Of a DNA stretch of 64,000 nucleotides, positions 34,561 through 46,238 are shown piece by piece. The first letter of the stretch is position 1; each line of letters starts with the position of its first letter. This DNA comes from Rhizomucor pusillus. Its lineage: Eukaryota; Mucoromycota; Mucoromycetes; Mucorales; Lichtheimiaceae. A program made the position numbers and the translations under genes. Under the pieces are notes generated by a model. That model was not told the DNA's origin, did not search any database, and saw only the letters and a program-made list of their open reading frames with translations. The stretch covers positions 1 to 64,000 of the forward strand of contig FWWN02000637.1 in the NCBI GenBank assembly GCA_900175165.2, in the 5' to 3' direction.

Positions 34561-36033
34561 ATGAGCAGTGTTGGCGTTCCAAGCATTGCAAAGGACGATG
34601 TAGGACCCGACGGTTTGGAGATTATGTCCGAGTTCATTTCGCTATTTTGCGTGACAGTGTTAGCCGCTGCCCTCGGTGCAAAGACAAAAGGGGAAAGTCT
34701 CGCAGACCTTACTTACGGCCGGGCGCTGGTGCTCCTCTTATACATCCTGTCGTGGTCCTTTTGTGCTATTTCCATTGTAGTCATTTCCACTAACGACTGT
34801 AAGCATGAATTTCCATTTTCTGGTTCATTTGACGCGAAAATTCATATACCCTGTCAAATCAAGTTAATCCCGAGTCCTGCGCTGCTGGTATCCTAACCTG
34901 CGATATATGTTACGCTGGCACCAAGATAGTCATCTATGCATGGTGAATAAGTACATCCAGTTCAAATGATTGTCTCTGGCTGATTCCGCTCTGCGTGCAT
35001 TTCAGGCTCATTGAACGCGTCCACCTTGTAAGCTCTATAAGGACACCTCGACTGAAATCGACTCAGTATCGCATACATCTTTTATTATTGACGCCTTACA
35101 TTGGAATAGCAACGTTGATGGTAACTAGATAAATCGATTGTCGTTGCTTGTCCGCATGCATCTAATAACCCTTTGCAGTTAATGTTTCGCTTCAGCTATC
35201 TCGACGAGAATGGCACTTGTTACATTGGTCTCAAGCAAATTGCCAGCATACCCCTCATGGTAATTCACAAATTATTATGTCTGCTTCCAAACCCATCCTA
35301 ATGATATTACATTTGTTTGTAGATTTATGATTTTGTAAGTTAAACTTTCGTCTGCTGCGTGATCGTTGCGACATGATTTGTCTTACATCGATCTCCTCAG
35401 GTGCTGAATCTATATCTGACATTTCTGTTTGTCAAACCGCTCATTACCACCGGGCGTTCCGGCGGCGACCGTAAAGATTGGACAGAGACCAGATTGTATA
35501 GACTCACTCGCCGAACTTTGACGGCATCTTTAATATGTCTTATTGTTTCCTTTGCCAACATTCTCGTAGTCGTTATCACTCGAGGACACGAACGCGGTTT
35601 GATGTGCTTGACTATGTGCACAGCTGATGTCACTGTAAGTCATATGTCTATTGTTTACCAATTTTACATTATTCTAAACCAAGTACTTGCCAGATCAATG
35701 TCGTCGTAGTGCACTGGGTAACCAGTCAATGCTTCTCGTACGGTTGATATGGTATCTGAACATATTCTCTTTTCCTTTCAGGTTACTACGAGCAAAGGCA
35801 AAATGTCAGTGCGCAATACAACAACTGTCCATGGCGGTTGCAACACGAACAGTAACAGCGGCGGTTCGCCAACTCAACGTTTGTCCCGTGAGGATCTCAT
35901 ACTCGATGGACGTACCGTGTGCACTGACTATCCAAAAGTCTCAGTGTACGATCCACCAGCGGATGACAATGAAAGTCAGAGATCTATCCAAGTCTCTCAG
36001 GCCAGCATGAAGCCTTTGCAGGCACAATCATGA
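34561..36033 (+). CDS. Seven-transmembrane protein, lineage-specific family (copy 1)
   Basis: Eight exons encode 344 aa: 34561-34798, 34864-34942, 35006-35120, 35179-35259, 35323-35334, 35401-35634, 35694-35717 and 35782-36033. Hydrophobic segments give about seven helices: EFISLFCVTVLAAAL, ALVLLLYILSWSFCAISIVV, AAGILTCDICYAGTKIVIYA, IHLLLLTPYIGIATLMLMF, ASIPLMIYDFVLNLYLTFLF, LTASLICLIVSFANILVVVI and ADVTINVVVVHWVT. A Ser/Thr-rich cytosolic tail follows. Exons of 12 nt and 24 nt occur. No receptor signature lets me name a ligand. The topology, the aromatic-x-x-E-R after TM3 and the tail resemble a GPCR-like receptor and match the protein at 50754-52071 in layout. Confidence 0.72.
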
Positions 36034-36498
36034 CTGCCCTGAATATGCATGCATTATGAACGCATATTCCCCTTTCTCTCCTCTCATCCACAAATTGCAT
36101 TATAATCATATGCCTTCTCTTTCTGTCATTCCATCATTTCTCAAGTATCCATGTTTCAAGCGCCCCAATACCTGTTACAATTATCGCATCAGTCCTTTTT
36201 CCAATTACACTACTGCAGTTAATACATTATATGTTTTCATCAGTGATTAGTTCTCATAGGTTGGTATACCTTGCCGATGGCACCTCTACTGTTACAATGT
36301 GGCACCACTTTGCATATCGAGATTTTTGGACATTGGACAAAAAATGGCGCGTCTGAGAAAGCTCCGCGAAAGTAACGCGGAGCTGCTGCATTGTCGCCAG
36401 CTCCCCCTTATTTCCTGCATCACTCACTCACTCTCTCCTGCTTCCCCACCGCTCTTCTTTTGCCGCAATCTCTACCTTCCTTCAATCTTGTTTCCGAA

Positions 36499-37618
36499 AT
36501 GGGCACCCGAAGAGGCAGTAGTCAAAGAACCAAACCAGACTTGGATATAGGCGACGGGCTTTTTAAAGGTATTTACATTTTTCTGCGCGGCTGTGAAAAA
36601 CGCAAGTCTCTAATAAGAATGGATATACCAGCTGTAACAAAATCGTTAAGGCCTCGCAAGAGTCTGCTGCCGCGTGGACAGGACGATAGCGTGGATTTTC
36701 CATATGCATCCATCTCTGTCAGCAAATGTGGCAGCAGACCATCAATGCAAGCAAACTCTCGACGGTCATCACAGGTAGTAAAAGCATCAGAAACAGCAAG
36801 GATTTGAATTTGACAGGTTCACATTATGCTCCTAGAAAGTTTCGCCACGGGTAATTTGCTGCTTAATTGAAGACAGCGGAACGACCTGCGTTTTGGAAAT
36901 TTGTCGGTGACACTAATGGAATACATACAAATTCTAGTCGTCCTTGCTGAATATTCGGTCGATAATTTTGATCAGCGTACTGCTTACAGCATTAGCATAT
37001 GGAGCACATTCGTCGAAGCAACGGCAAATCGAACAATGCAAATATCACACCATCCAGGCATACGAGGAGTGGGCTCCGCACGTGGAACGCTTTTTGACAG
37101 AAACGATACCCCGATATCTGCGATTATATTACCAGGACATCTTACCATCCCCGACGATTATTACCAGCGAACACCAAGACTCTTACGACAATGATGATGA
37201 GGATGAAGCAGAAGACTGGAATCCTGCTGCGACGTCAACAGCATTGCCGCATGACGAAATACACGCCATTCTTTCGACCGCCAAGCAAGCGCGTACTCAT
37301 CTGGACGAACAGCTAAGTCGTATCCGATCAAGCGTCAAGGCACATTGGTCAGACCAATTATCAGGGCTGCGTGCGATTGGAGAAAGTATTTTTTCAGAGA
37401 TGGAGAAACTCAAAATACACGCGGAGCAGCAAGTGAGATTGAGAGCAAAGCAAGCATACATGGCGGTGATAGACGATACTGAACATGCTGTAATCCGACA
37501 GGCAGAAAATGCAGCTCTAAATGAAGTTCGCAGAGCCGAGTCATTCATTTACGCTATACGACTCGAAGTCGAAAGACGGATAGACCAACTGAAAAGACGA
37601 CAGCAATCAAAAGGATAG
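36499..37618 (+). CDS. Single-pass membrane protein with coiled coil, model provisional
   Basis: Probable exons 36499-36568, 36632-36774 and 36938-37618 give 297 aa. The N-terminus is basic and Ser-rich (TKSLRPRKSLLPRGQDD). A clear membrane segment (NIRSIILISVLLTALAYGA) is followed by about 200 residues of charged helix with an acidic break (DNDDEDEAEDW) and long heptad-like coiled coil to the end. Intron 2 is 163 nt, long for this window, and holds short open pieces (for example ERPAFWKF), so one or two small exons may be missing. I do not recognise the family. The layout would suit an organelle or nuclear-envelope membrane tether; that is inference. Confidence 0.5.
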
Positions 37619-37701
37619 GATACATTAGAGTGAATGATATATATGACAAGTACAAAAATAATTAAAAGTTCGAGTATAAATAGAAAGTATCCGTACAATG
37701 G

Positions 37702-40643
37702 TTAACATGAACAAGCAAATTTGCCCATATAGTAGCAAATGACCATAGCAATGAAAACTACAGCAAGTTGCTGGCCATTGAATGTGAGCTCGTCTGAAAT
37801 GATGAGAACGTTATTGTTCTAATGCAAACTGTCGTTAGCACTGCTGCTCCGTTACAACATAGTACATAAGTTTGTCCTTACTTGTTGATTTTGCGGCACT
37901 AGTTTGTACCCTTTTGGCACCTGGAGCGAAGGAGAGGCAAGCGCTGCGCTATCTTGACATTGACTGTCTGGCGATACGCTGGTCGTCGAGGATGATAATG
38001 GATGTAAAGAATCACCGTCGTTAATGGATGGCTTTCTAAGGTTATTGGATGTCTCTGCTCCTGCATCGCCAGCGAGATTTGCATTGGTTTCTGCTGAAAA
38101 GATATAGCATCTTTTAACAAGCTTAGATCACGCTCAATATCAGATTCAAACGTTACCATCTTTGGTGTTTCTGGCGTTCGGGAGAGAAGAATTTGGCTGC
38201 TCTGCATGAATTGCTGCTGCAACGGTTCGGTCTTTCTCTGCCGTCTTTGTCAGCAGCACTGTGATGTGCTTGCCCTCCATATCAGCCTGTGTAGTGTATA
38301 TCCTTATGCTTCGATGATCTGACACCATCTCTAGCCGGGTGCCTATGGACGGCGAGACTTTGACATCAAGACCTTTTGGATATATTGATTTGTGAAAACG
38401 GATATCAGTGCACCAGTTCAGTTTTCCTGATGCTCCTTTTCGTGCTTTGTAAGACTGCGAAGGTTCATGCTTGGCGATATACTTGATCTGGTACGTCCCC
38501 GTTTTCGCTTCAAAATCTTCTTCCAGCACCTTGCCGGCCACACGTCGAATATATGGTGGGCATCCATACTGCTGCATAAAACTGCGGAGGTTTGCTACGC
38601 AAGCAAGCATTTCATCGCCCAATACTTTGGCGGCATTTGCAGGTACGTGACATTTATAGTCCATATTACAAATCATGGTGACATTGACTGATAAAGTTCG
38701 GCCATTGTGATCGACATTTGGAGTGAATATCCATCCATAAAGGTCAGTATGGCCACGTATTCGAACGTCGTTCCCGTCTGCAGGTACTGACGGATCTATC
38801 ACGCTGGTGCTTGCGGTGTACACTGTGCCTGTCGATGAATCGCTGTCGATACTGGTGATGGCACAAATATCACTGCTTTTCACCGGGAACATGCTGCGTA
38901 AAAGCCAACGTACGAGGTACTCCTTTTGACTGAAGCGTTCTATTACCGATCCGTCCTCAAAGCGCTCGTCCCCTAGATATGGAGTGCACGTCAATGAGTC
39001 CTAACTGTGACTTATAATCACTAAACCCTGGTTTGTCTCACATATTTTACGGGCGCCAAAGCAATGAACAACGGAGCATAATTGCTCTGCCGTCCAACCA
39101 CCTTCAATAATACCGTCCCCTCGCAACAAGGGTTGCTGACCAGAGGACTGCATGCGTATGTACATCTTGACATTTGCTTTTTCGCCTTTGCTGGTCCAAC
39201 CATCCAGCGAAGAAGATAATTGTTTGAGAGCCTTCATACTGTCGGTTCTTTTAGCTGGATGCCGATGCGGGGGGTAAAGATGTTTGGTTACTGCAGGTGT
39301 TGGTTTGAGCAACGGCGTCGTCGTTCTCGTTTGCTTCCTCTGGCTCGAATCCTCACTATTTTGCTCATTGTCCTCTGCAAACGATTCGGCAGAATATGCA
39401 GTGTCATGATCAGCAAACGTAATCCGTTTCCTTGCGCTGACAGCATTGTTCGGTCTGTTAAGAGATGCTGCAGGCGACGCCACGGGCGTGGACAGTTGTG
39501 ATGAGATTGGTGATATGCTGTAACCCGAAGAAGCAAAACTTCGGAGACTTCCAGACTGGTGATGTCTACTGGTGCTGTTACTGCTATTGTTAATGACCAT
39601 TGACGCAAAAGATCAGTATAATAAAGCGACAGGAGACATAGAGGGAAAACATGACATACCCATTGCTTCTAACCGAACCTGCAGATGAAGGATGAAGACC
39701 ATTGACGTTAAGTTCTGATAATCGTTCTGGTTGGTGTCGAGTGTTTGCATGAACTAGACTTTGCTGCGAATTTTTCTTTTGCGCTCGCATGCGATCTGCT
39801 TTCCTTTGCAGGTAATCATTGACTGCAGCGATGACGAGGGGACGCCGAGCTAAAGACTTTTTTGCCAATGCAGGCATCCACCCTTTCATAGTCTCTTGAA
39901 TGACATAGGTGACATGAGTCGCGACCGTGGGACCGCGGACAGGCTCCAGTATCCAGCCTTGTAGCTAATAAATAAGGTTTAATTGGTGGAACAATGTAAC
40001 TAGGACAGCAAACTGTACCTTGACGTGCGCACGGACCCTTCCAGGAACCTTTGGTATCCTTGGAGTTTCAACGCTTGTGCAAGCAAATACAATGGATCCA
40101 TCCTGTGTACATTCAATTTTCTCGACTAGCGCGTAGTCCCGTGGTCTGTTTGAAAACGCGATAGGTTAAGTCGCACAGATCTATCAAATTGTATCCATGC
40201 TCCACGTGGTATCAGGTAATACCGACGTTGTCCACTCACTTTGACGTTGCAGTTGCTTTGCTCACTTCATAGGTGAGAGACGTGGTCTCATTTAAATTTT
40301 CGACTAGGTTACCGTCTTCATAGCTTAATCATAAAAAAAGAAGATTAGCAAGGCATTTGGGAAACAATGCTTCTATTACTTACTTTTCGTCCCAAAGTTT
40401 CCGCACGCCAATCACATAAAAAATGGATTGTGGCGAGAACCCGTGAATGACAGCCTGACCTTTGAATATGCCGCTCTTCATGTGTACCACAACACCGCTC
40501 TTATGTTTCAATGCCTTCTTCCAACCGTCTTCGCTCACTATATGCTTCAGCGTTGACAATGCATTCTCGGCTTGATGAACATGGTAAGCTGAGGATGTCA
40601 GCATAGGGTCAATGAAGCCCAACGTTGGAGAAGGAGAATGCAT
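37702..40643 (-). CDS. Double START-domain lipid-transfer protein with tail anchor
   Basis: Eight exons encode 820 aa: 40643-40384, 40323-40240, 40145-40019, 39964-39660, 39583-39042, 38972-38157, 38093-37882 and 37818-37702. START domain 1 (about 20-240) shows GWKKALKHKSGVVVHMKSG, IGVRKLWDENYEDG, KPRDYALVEKIE, LQGWILEPVRG and THVTYVIQETMKGWMP. START-like domain 2 (about 370-490) shows IIEGGWTAEQLCSVVH, ARKIWDERFEDGSVIERF and an extended polar half ending in GWIFTPN. A third globular region and a Ser-rich linker precede a C-terminal membrane helix (QLAVVFIAMVICYYMG). START domains carry sterols or phospholipids between membranes. The repeated W-D-E-x-(Y/F)-E-D-G motif shows that both domains are related. 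The ligand is unknown. The start is the first in-frame ATG. Confidence 0.87.
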
Positions 40644-41715
40644 GGGCGATGGCGACGACACACGTGTGCGATTTGGTCCAATTGAAAGAACGAGATTCAC
40701 GTAGTAAGGTAAGGAAGGAAATAAAAGGTCACAGCCAAGGCAAAAGACAGAGTGCAGTTATTGTTGTTCTTGCAAGATGGAAGGTTGCACCCAAAGATTG
40801 CCTCGTGCAACCATAAGAATCAGAATGATCGTAGGGCTCCTTTTTTGGCGGTTGTGTAAGGGCCTTTTGCGTCAGGCTAGAGTGCCGTACCTTTTGCAAG
40901 GGAAAGAAGACGAGATTGGGGATATTGCTGTAGGAGGCCTGCCGCTTGCGTGTGTGCTGCTTAATATTACGTGCATATCTGCTTTGCAGACGCAGATCTC
41001 CGAAAACCTACCGGTGGAAAAGCATTGTATTCTTTAAGAGATGTTAGTTTCATTCACACAACATGGATACTAATGCTTATCTATAGCGATTTCTCGACTT
41101 TGGTGTTCGATGTCTGGTTATTCTACTAACATAGATACACTGTCTAACTGTATTAGCAATTGTATATCAAATCTCTACCAGGGTACTGCACGTGCATCCT
41201 TTGATGATAATATATGAAACATAAGGAGCTCTTGTATTCAGGGCGATGTTGATTGAAATAGCAAACACTTTGCATCATAAGATCTCAAGTAAAAGATAAA
41301 TGTCCACACGTACGGGGCACACGTCGAAAAAAGGGACTACAAAAATGCTAAAAAGCTACCAGATAATTGATACGATTGGGGTTTCCTTTCGTTCTAGAAC
41401 AGTGCAAAGAATGGAACGATGGTATACATTCTCAAGGCAATTGGTAACATTTATTTCCAGAAACGGCGTGGATAATGTGATCATTGGATCGTCGCCGACC
41501 TTTCGTCTAGGCAGCTGCTCACACAGACTTTGAGGTCCGGTCATGCTTGGAAAAATTTAAAGTTTGTTGACAATAATATTTACAGGGTAAAACAAGGCAG
41601 TATCAATATGCTACAATGCGTTGGAATGTAAGCACTGGTATCCAGAGGCGTATAACATGGAAAAAGAGAGAGTGGGAGAGGTAAGGGAAAGGACAATGAA
41701 AATGGAATCAGCAAG
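40644..41715. other. Intergenic region, nothing firm
   Basis: Between the START gene and the MYND gene I see only short open frames without family resemblance or splice support. No RNA gene or repeat is evident. Confidence 0.5.
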
Positions 41716-42699
41716 CTATTGTCTTGTACGCGGGATACATTCAAGATCGTGAGTACCCTTGTGTGCGGACAGACATTGTCTACCGCAATAGGTCTGGATT
41801 CGGCAACGGGCACAAACGGGCATTGATCGCTTTTCCACGCCGCAGTTACCACAGACGACGGTGGTACTGGAACTTTCGCTGGAAACCGAGGAAGTTCTTG
41901 ACTTTGACGTGTGAATATTTTCGTCCACGACGCTGAGACGCTGCATAGCCAAGAGAGCAGAGTGGCGCATTAGTCTTTGGTGTTCCAGCTCCCTCTTCAT
42001 GGGAGGACGGACGGCAACGCACTTGCGGAAATGGACGAGAGCCTTATCAATCTTGCCTCTGCGCTGATAGATATGTGCACGGCAATGGTGGATAGTAATC
42101 CTGATAGCTCGACGATAGTCTTCTTGTTCTTCGGCGACCATATCCTTGGATGCATGGATGCCAATATCTTCGATGAGAACATGTGAGGCAACTTGAGCTG
42201 CGTGCACTATGGTGGAGATCTGATAGTCATTTTCGGTCGATTCATCCTTGAGTTGCTTCCCAAGCGCCCAGAGATTCTCAGCCACGGCCGAAAACCAAGG
42301 AGATTGATAGGAAGTATCTTGGTACAAAGGACAATGGTCAACCAAAAGTTGAGATACAACGACAACCAAGTCCAAGAGCTCTTGAGTGCAGTATATGCTT
42401 TCTTGAATGTGATTTTGATATTGCAAAGCTAGGAGGAAATACTCGGCCACATTGTCACAGCGTGTGCAGATCTGAGACTTTGCATCGTGGGTGACATTCT
42501 CTGACCTTGCTAGCTCCAGCGTCGCTTTGATAGAACCATGTTTCCATGCCTCTTGAAGCATAGTACGCTGGGAAGAGTTACGACGGATGAAAAACCAGGG
42601 TCTAGGCTCTTCCACTTGAGCTTGTGCTTTTTTTTCCTGCTCGGGCTTGATGGGGCCCTGTCCAACAGGCGAGAACAGGGGTTGGTTGGATAGAAGCAT
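41716..42699 (-). CDS. MYND zinc-finger protein
   Basis: Single-exon 327 aa protein. The C-terminal MYND finger is intact: CGNCGVEKRSMPVCARC followed by YCGRQCLSAHKGTHDLEC, giving C-x2-C, C-x2-C, Y-C-x3-C and H-x3-C. MYND fingers bind Pro-rich peptides in regulators. The N-terminal 240 residues are helical, with tetratricopeptide-like pairs (HCRAHIYQRRGKIDKALVHF) suggesting one or more TPRs. The start is the ATG at 42699; the open frame extends further upstream without an ATG. It lacks SET-domain motifs, so it is not a SMYD methyltransferase. An adaptor role is inferred. Confidence 0.85.
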   Translation of the reverse strand: MLLSNQPLFSPVGQGPIKPEQEKKAQAQVEEPRPWFFIRRNSSQRTMLQEAWKHGSIKATLELARSENVTHDAKSQICTRCDNVAEYFLLALQYQNHIQESIYCTQELLDLVVVVSQLLVDHCPLYQDTSYQSPWFSAVAENLWALGKQLKDESTENDYQISTIVHAAQVASHVLIEDIGIHASKDMVAEEQEDYRRAIRITIHHCRAHIYQRRGKIDKALVHFRKCVAVRPPMKRELEHQRLMRHSALLAMQRLSVVDENIHTSKSRTSSVSSESSSTTVVCGNCGVEKRSMPVCARCRIQTYCGRQCLSAHKGTHDLECIPRTRQ

Positions 42700-44859
42700 A
42701 GTAGATTGTGACGATATATGTACGAATAAACGTGTGAATATGTGATGATAGACGAAGGCAAAGGAGAGATAATACACAAGGTAGAAGACGTATTTTTATA
42801 TTGGTGAAGACACGTGAGATCGTCTTTCGCGTCGGCCGCTTAATCGATAGCTTTGGAGCCAAAGAGAAGTCGAGATTGGGGACAAGTGACCTCAGATGTA
42901 TGTCTTGAAGAGCGCCGATAGGTTTGCGTTTCCGCAGATCAAAAAGATTCTTCAGTTGGCTCGAGACTCGACAATGTTTTAAAGCCCAAAAAAAACCTAT
43001 ACATAAAGATTCCAACCGCCATCGTTCAGTTTGTTGTTTTCCTGCAAAATTCCTGGTTCCCATTTGCTATCCTCGACTGCTACAAGGCGCTACAGTAGGA
43101 TTATTACACATCAAAACTACCAAGTAGCTTCTAACTTGATTTGCCCATGATGGGATCAGGTATTGGGTGCATTGGCATCCATGTAGCACAAGGTTTGGGC
43201 GGGTTTGTTTTGGGAGCCACTGAGATTGCGTGAAGTTTGCTCGTGCAGAAGCCATTCGTTGCTGCTGTCCTTTAGTCTTTATCTCGCCTCATACAATCGG
43301 GTAGACTCGCCATTGCTGAATAAATTTTCGCGGTCAAATCTCCGAGCTCATGGAGAATGTTCTGAAATACAACTCATAACAAGCGAAATTTGCCATACAC
43401 GTTGCTTTTTCATGACAGAACTTAAATTTGGGCAACGATCAAATGTTACACCAAACCAGCGTTTTTGTGGTTTCATGAGTCAATCCTGCGTTTTACCAAA
43501 ACAAACTAGCTTCTGAATACGATAGACGCTGTGGACCTCAGGCTCCACATAGCTCTAGAAACTTTGCCTTTTCATCAAACGTTCGAGTAATCGAAGGAAA
43601 AAGCAAAACACAATGCCTTGTCCGGTTTGGCCAAAATTAAAAGGGGTCAATGTGGTCAGTGACACCGCATGCAAACCCAGGTCTCCTCATGCAAAAAGCT
43701 TCTGAAGATCCGAAATATTCAGCTTTTCGGTAAATATTTACACATTCCTGCTGGTCATACCTCCCCTACCTATGCAAGTTTAATGTACACACGAGTAAAG
43801 AGTTTCAGTTGGCTGAGATAATCATAAAATTAAGCTCACGAGATACGTGAGTTAAGATCCATGCAGTATAGTTTAAGCATTCTTATTGATAGAAAACGGA
43901 CATGTTGCACAACGCTTTGTTTGTAAGTTACCTGGTGCCTCTCTTTCTTTCTCTTATGCTCTAACGCAATGAAATGAAATTGGCACTGGTGAAATGAATT
44001 GAAACAATTATCTCTCTCTCTTGCAAACTTGCTCTACTCTCTTCGTAATATACAACACAGTAACACTGGTCTTGGCATCTCAGCCTTAAAATTATGGTAA
44101 TGCCGCGGTGAGTCCCCCGCCTACACCTAAGAAAAGATCTTTTCGGCGATTTGAAGTTTTACGGACTGGACTACGTTTTCGTATTCAGGGCATTGTGCTT
44201 ACGTGATCACAATCTAACAATACGACCAAGTGATGGAAAGTGAACATTAGTTACCTCATGTATAAACCTAACAAGACAAAAGTGGATAGCCGGCCCAGGG
44301 CCTTTTATCTGCTACGTTCATAGACTTCCTCTCAAATCAATTGCTGTCATCAATACAAATTCAAAAAGTTATAAAGTGTCTGGAATCAAGATATCCCAAA
44401 TAGATTTGCCATGTCTTTCTGACCGCATTAGTAGTCCTCTTTATGGGCCATGATAGGCACATATGTACCCAACTGGGCGTTGGAATTGCCGATTCTGTAA
44501 AAGACGTTCAGTTATTTCTTACATTAGACTGGGAGATAAAGAATATGCTCCCACTCTCCTCCACCTCCTTGTATGTCGCGGAAAAGCGACCAATCTCATT
44601 AGACTAATAGAATCAAACATTATTCATGTTTCGAAGAGCAATTAAAACGAGGATCACAGCATATATACTCCCAGGTCATCATAAACCAACGTCATGCCTC
44701 AATGCACTAAAGTTCTTCAACTTGTACTTACAGTTGTCAGTGAGGTATGTACAAAAGGTGGTGGTATAATACTGTAATGATGAAGTGCTATGTACAAAAT
44801 GGGATATCTCTAGCTATACAATGTTGCGAGTGCGAGGATCTCTTCCTTGGTTATCATAT
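42700..44859. other. Gene-poor region
   Basis: About 2.2 kb of AT-rich DNA with only short, unconnected frames. Nothing resembles a known protein or RNA gene. Together with the helicase relic next to it this looks like a decayed mobile-element zone. Confidence 0.5.
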
Positions 44860-45060
44860 TAAGCCATTAAATTGCAAGTTCTTCCATTTGGTTACTCTTG
44901 ATAACGCAACGTAGAGCTGCCATGGCTGAATGCTGGGGATGGAGGCATACACCAACATAGGAGAGTGTCTGACCTTGAGCCTTGTTGATAGTCATACCAA
45001 GGATTGTGAGATACCGGTACTGGAAGAGATCAGCTTGATTCGGGGGTGAAATGACGATAT
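44860..45060 (-). pseudogene. Decayed PIF1/Helitron-type helicase C-terminus
   Basis: The minus strand reads GMTINKAQGQTLSYVGVCLH, the end-motif region of PIF1-family helicases (consensus A-M-T-I-N-K-S-Q-G-Q-T-L), including those of Helitron transposons. The next conserved motif is split over two other frames: PAFSHG in one and QLYVALSRVTKWKNLQF in another (consensus F-S-H-G-Q-L-Y-V-A-L-S-R-V-T). At least two frameshifts in about 40 bp show that it is dead. No upstream helicase motifs or Helitron ends are recognisable in the neighbouring sequence. Confidence 0.85.
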
Positions 45061-46238
45061 TGCTAACGTGTGCGCCACTGATTATCTCGGCCTTGATTAT
45101 ATAGGTGTGCAGAAAATGGAGATTTATGCAGAGGACAACAACTGCATATGTCGTTAACGTGAAGGAGAACGAGAATATGGTTTACAGCACGGAATTTGCT
45201 TCGGACAGACACATAGTAATCAGTCTTGGACGGATTAATCGTATTGCTGAAGAAGGAGGAGATGGAAATTTTCGTTGACATAAGTCCGTGCGCATCAATG
45301 GAGAAGATAAAGAAAAGGTGGAAAAAGGTACGACGGAGAGGATATCATCATTTATAAGTGCTTACGAATGGGGACAATTAATTCAAAAAATACAATGGTC
45401 GCGCTCCTATTATGTGTAATGGAACAAAGGAACGATGAGAATAAAGAAGCTGTCTTGCTTTGTCGTTGCCCTATAGTATGAATGGATCTCTTCTGAATAT
45501 TTTCAATATAAATGCATGCATTTCTGTTGTAGATCATTTTCTCAGTCTTCTCTAGAATAAACTACATGGTCAATTATTGTCCACCCGAGAGTGACTACTG
45601 TCTGTCTGTCCGGAAGCAAATCCCTATTCTGGATAAAATTATCACATCTCTTGACCTAGTTTCGGGTGTATGGCCCATATTGGAAAACATGGCCGCCCAA
45701 TTCGATAGGCGGACCCGAAAATTTGGGTTGCCCAGCTCCTTTCAACGTTGAAAATATTACGGCGCGTGACTGTCCATGGAACTGGAAAGCCAATCATCTG
45801 TAAGGCATGTTAGTATTGGAGAGCACTGCTGTTCTAATATCGTGGATCTTCATTGAAGCTTTTAATGTATCTGGATACATGAGCATTGGTGAGATATTTT
45901 CTATGTAATGCTCAGATCCATTTGCAGTAGCTGTCGTTAAATAAGAGTCTTGACAGCGGAAGAACATGATTCCAAGTGTTCATTTAGTGCTTAAGCAAGC
46001 CCCTGTCCTTGATCAGCAGGAAAAAACAGAGAAGTACGGCGCGACTGGTTGTTTCAGGGCGCAAGAAAAGGATGTTGTTATATTTTTGGCAGACATAAAC
46101 AGGTTCAAAGGATGCTGGAGTTGGTAAGCGCGTGATGCAATTGCAAATTCGTGGGTTGCACAAGTACAACCTTAAAATTCAGTGATCCCTTCCTCCTTCC
46201 TCTGGTTTTTTTTTCTTATTTTCCTTGAATCGTCCCTC
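45061..46238. other. Gene-poor region upstream of the Zn2Cys6 gene
   Basis: No coherent gene. A frame at 45566-45751 starts with ATG and encodes 61 residues of unknown type. Some of this DNA may belong to the same decayed element as the helicase remnant. The last 50 bp before 46239 are T-rich, as in other leaders here. Confidence 0.45.
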
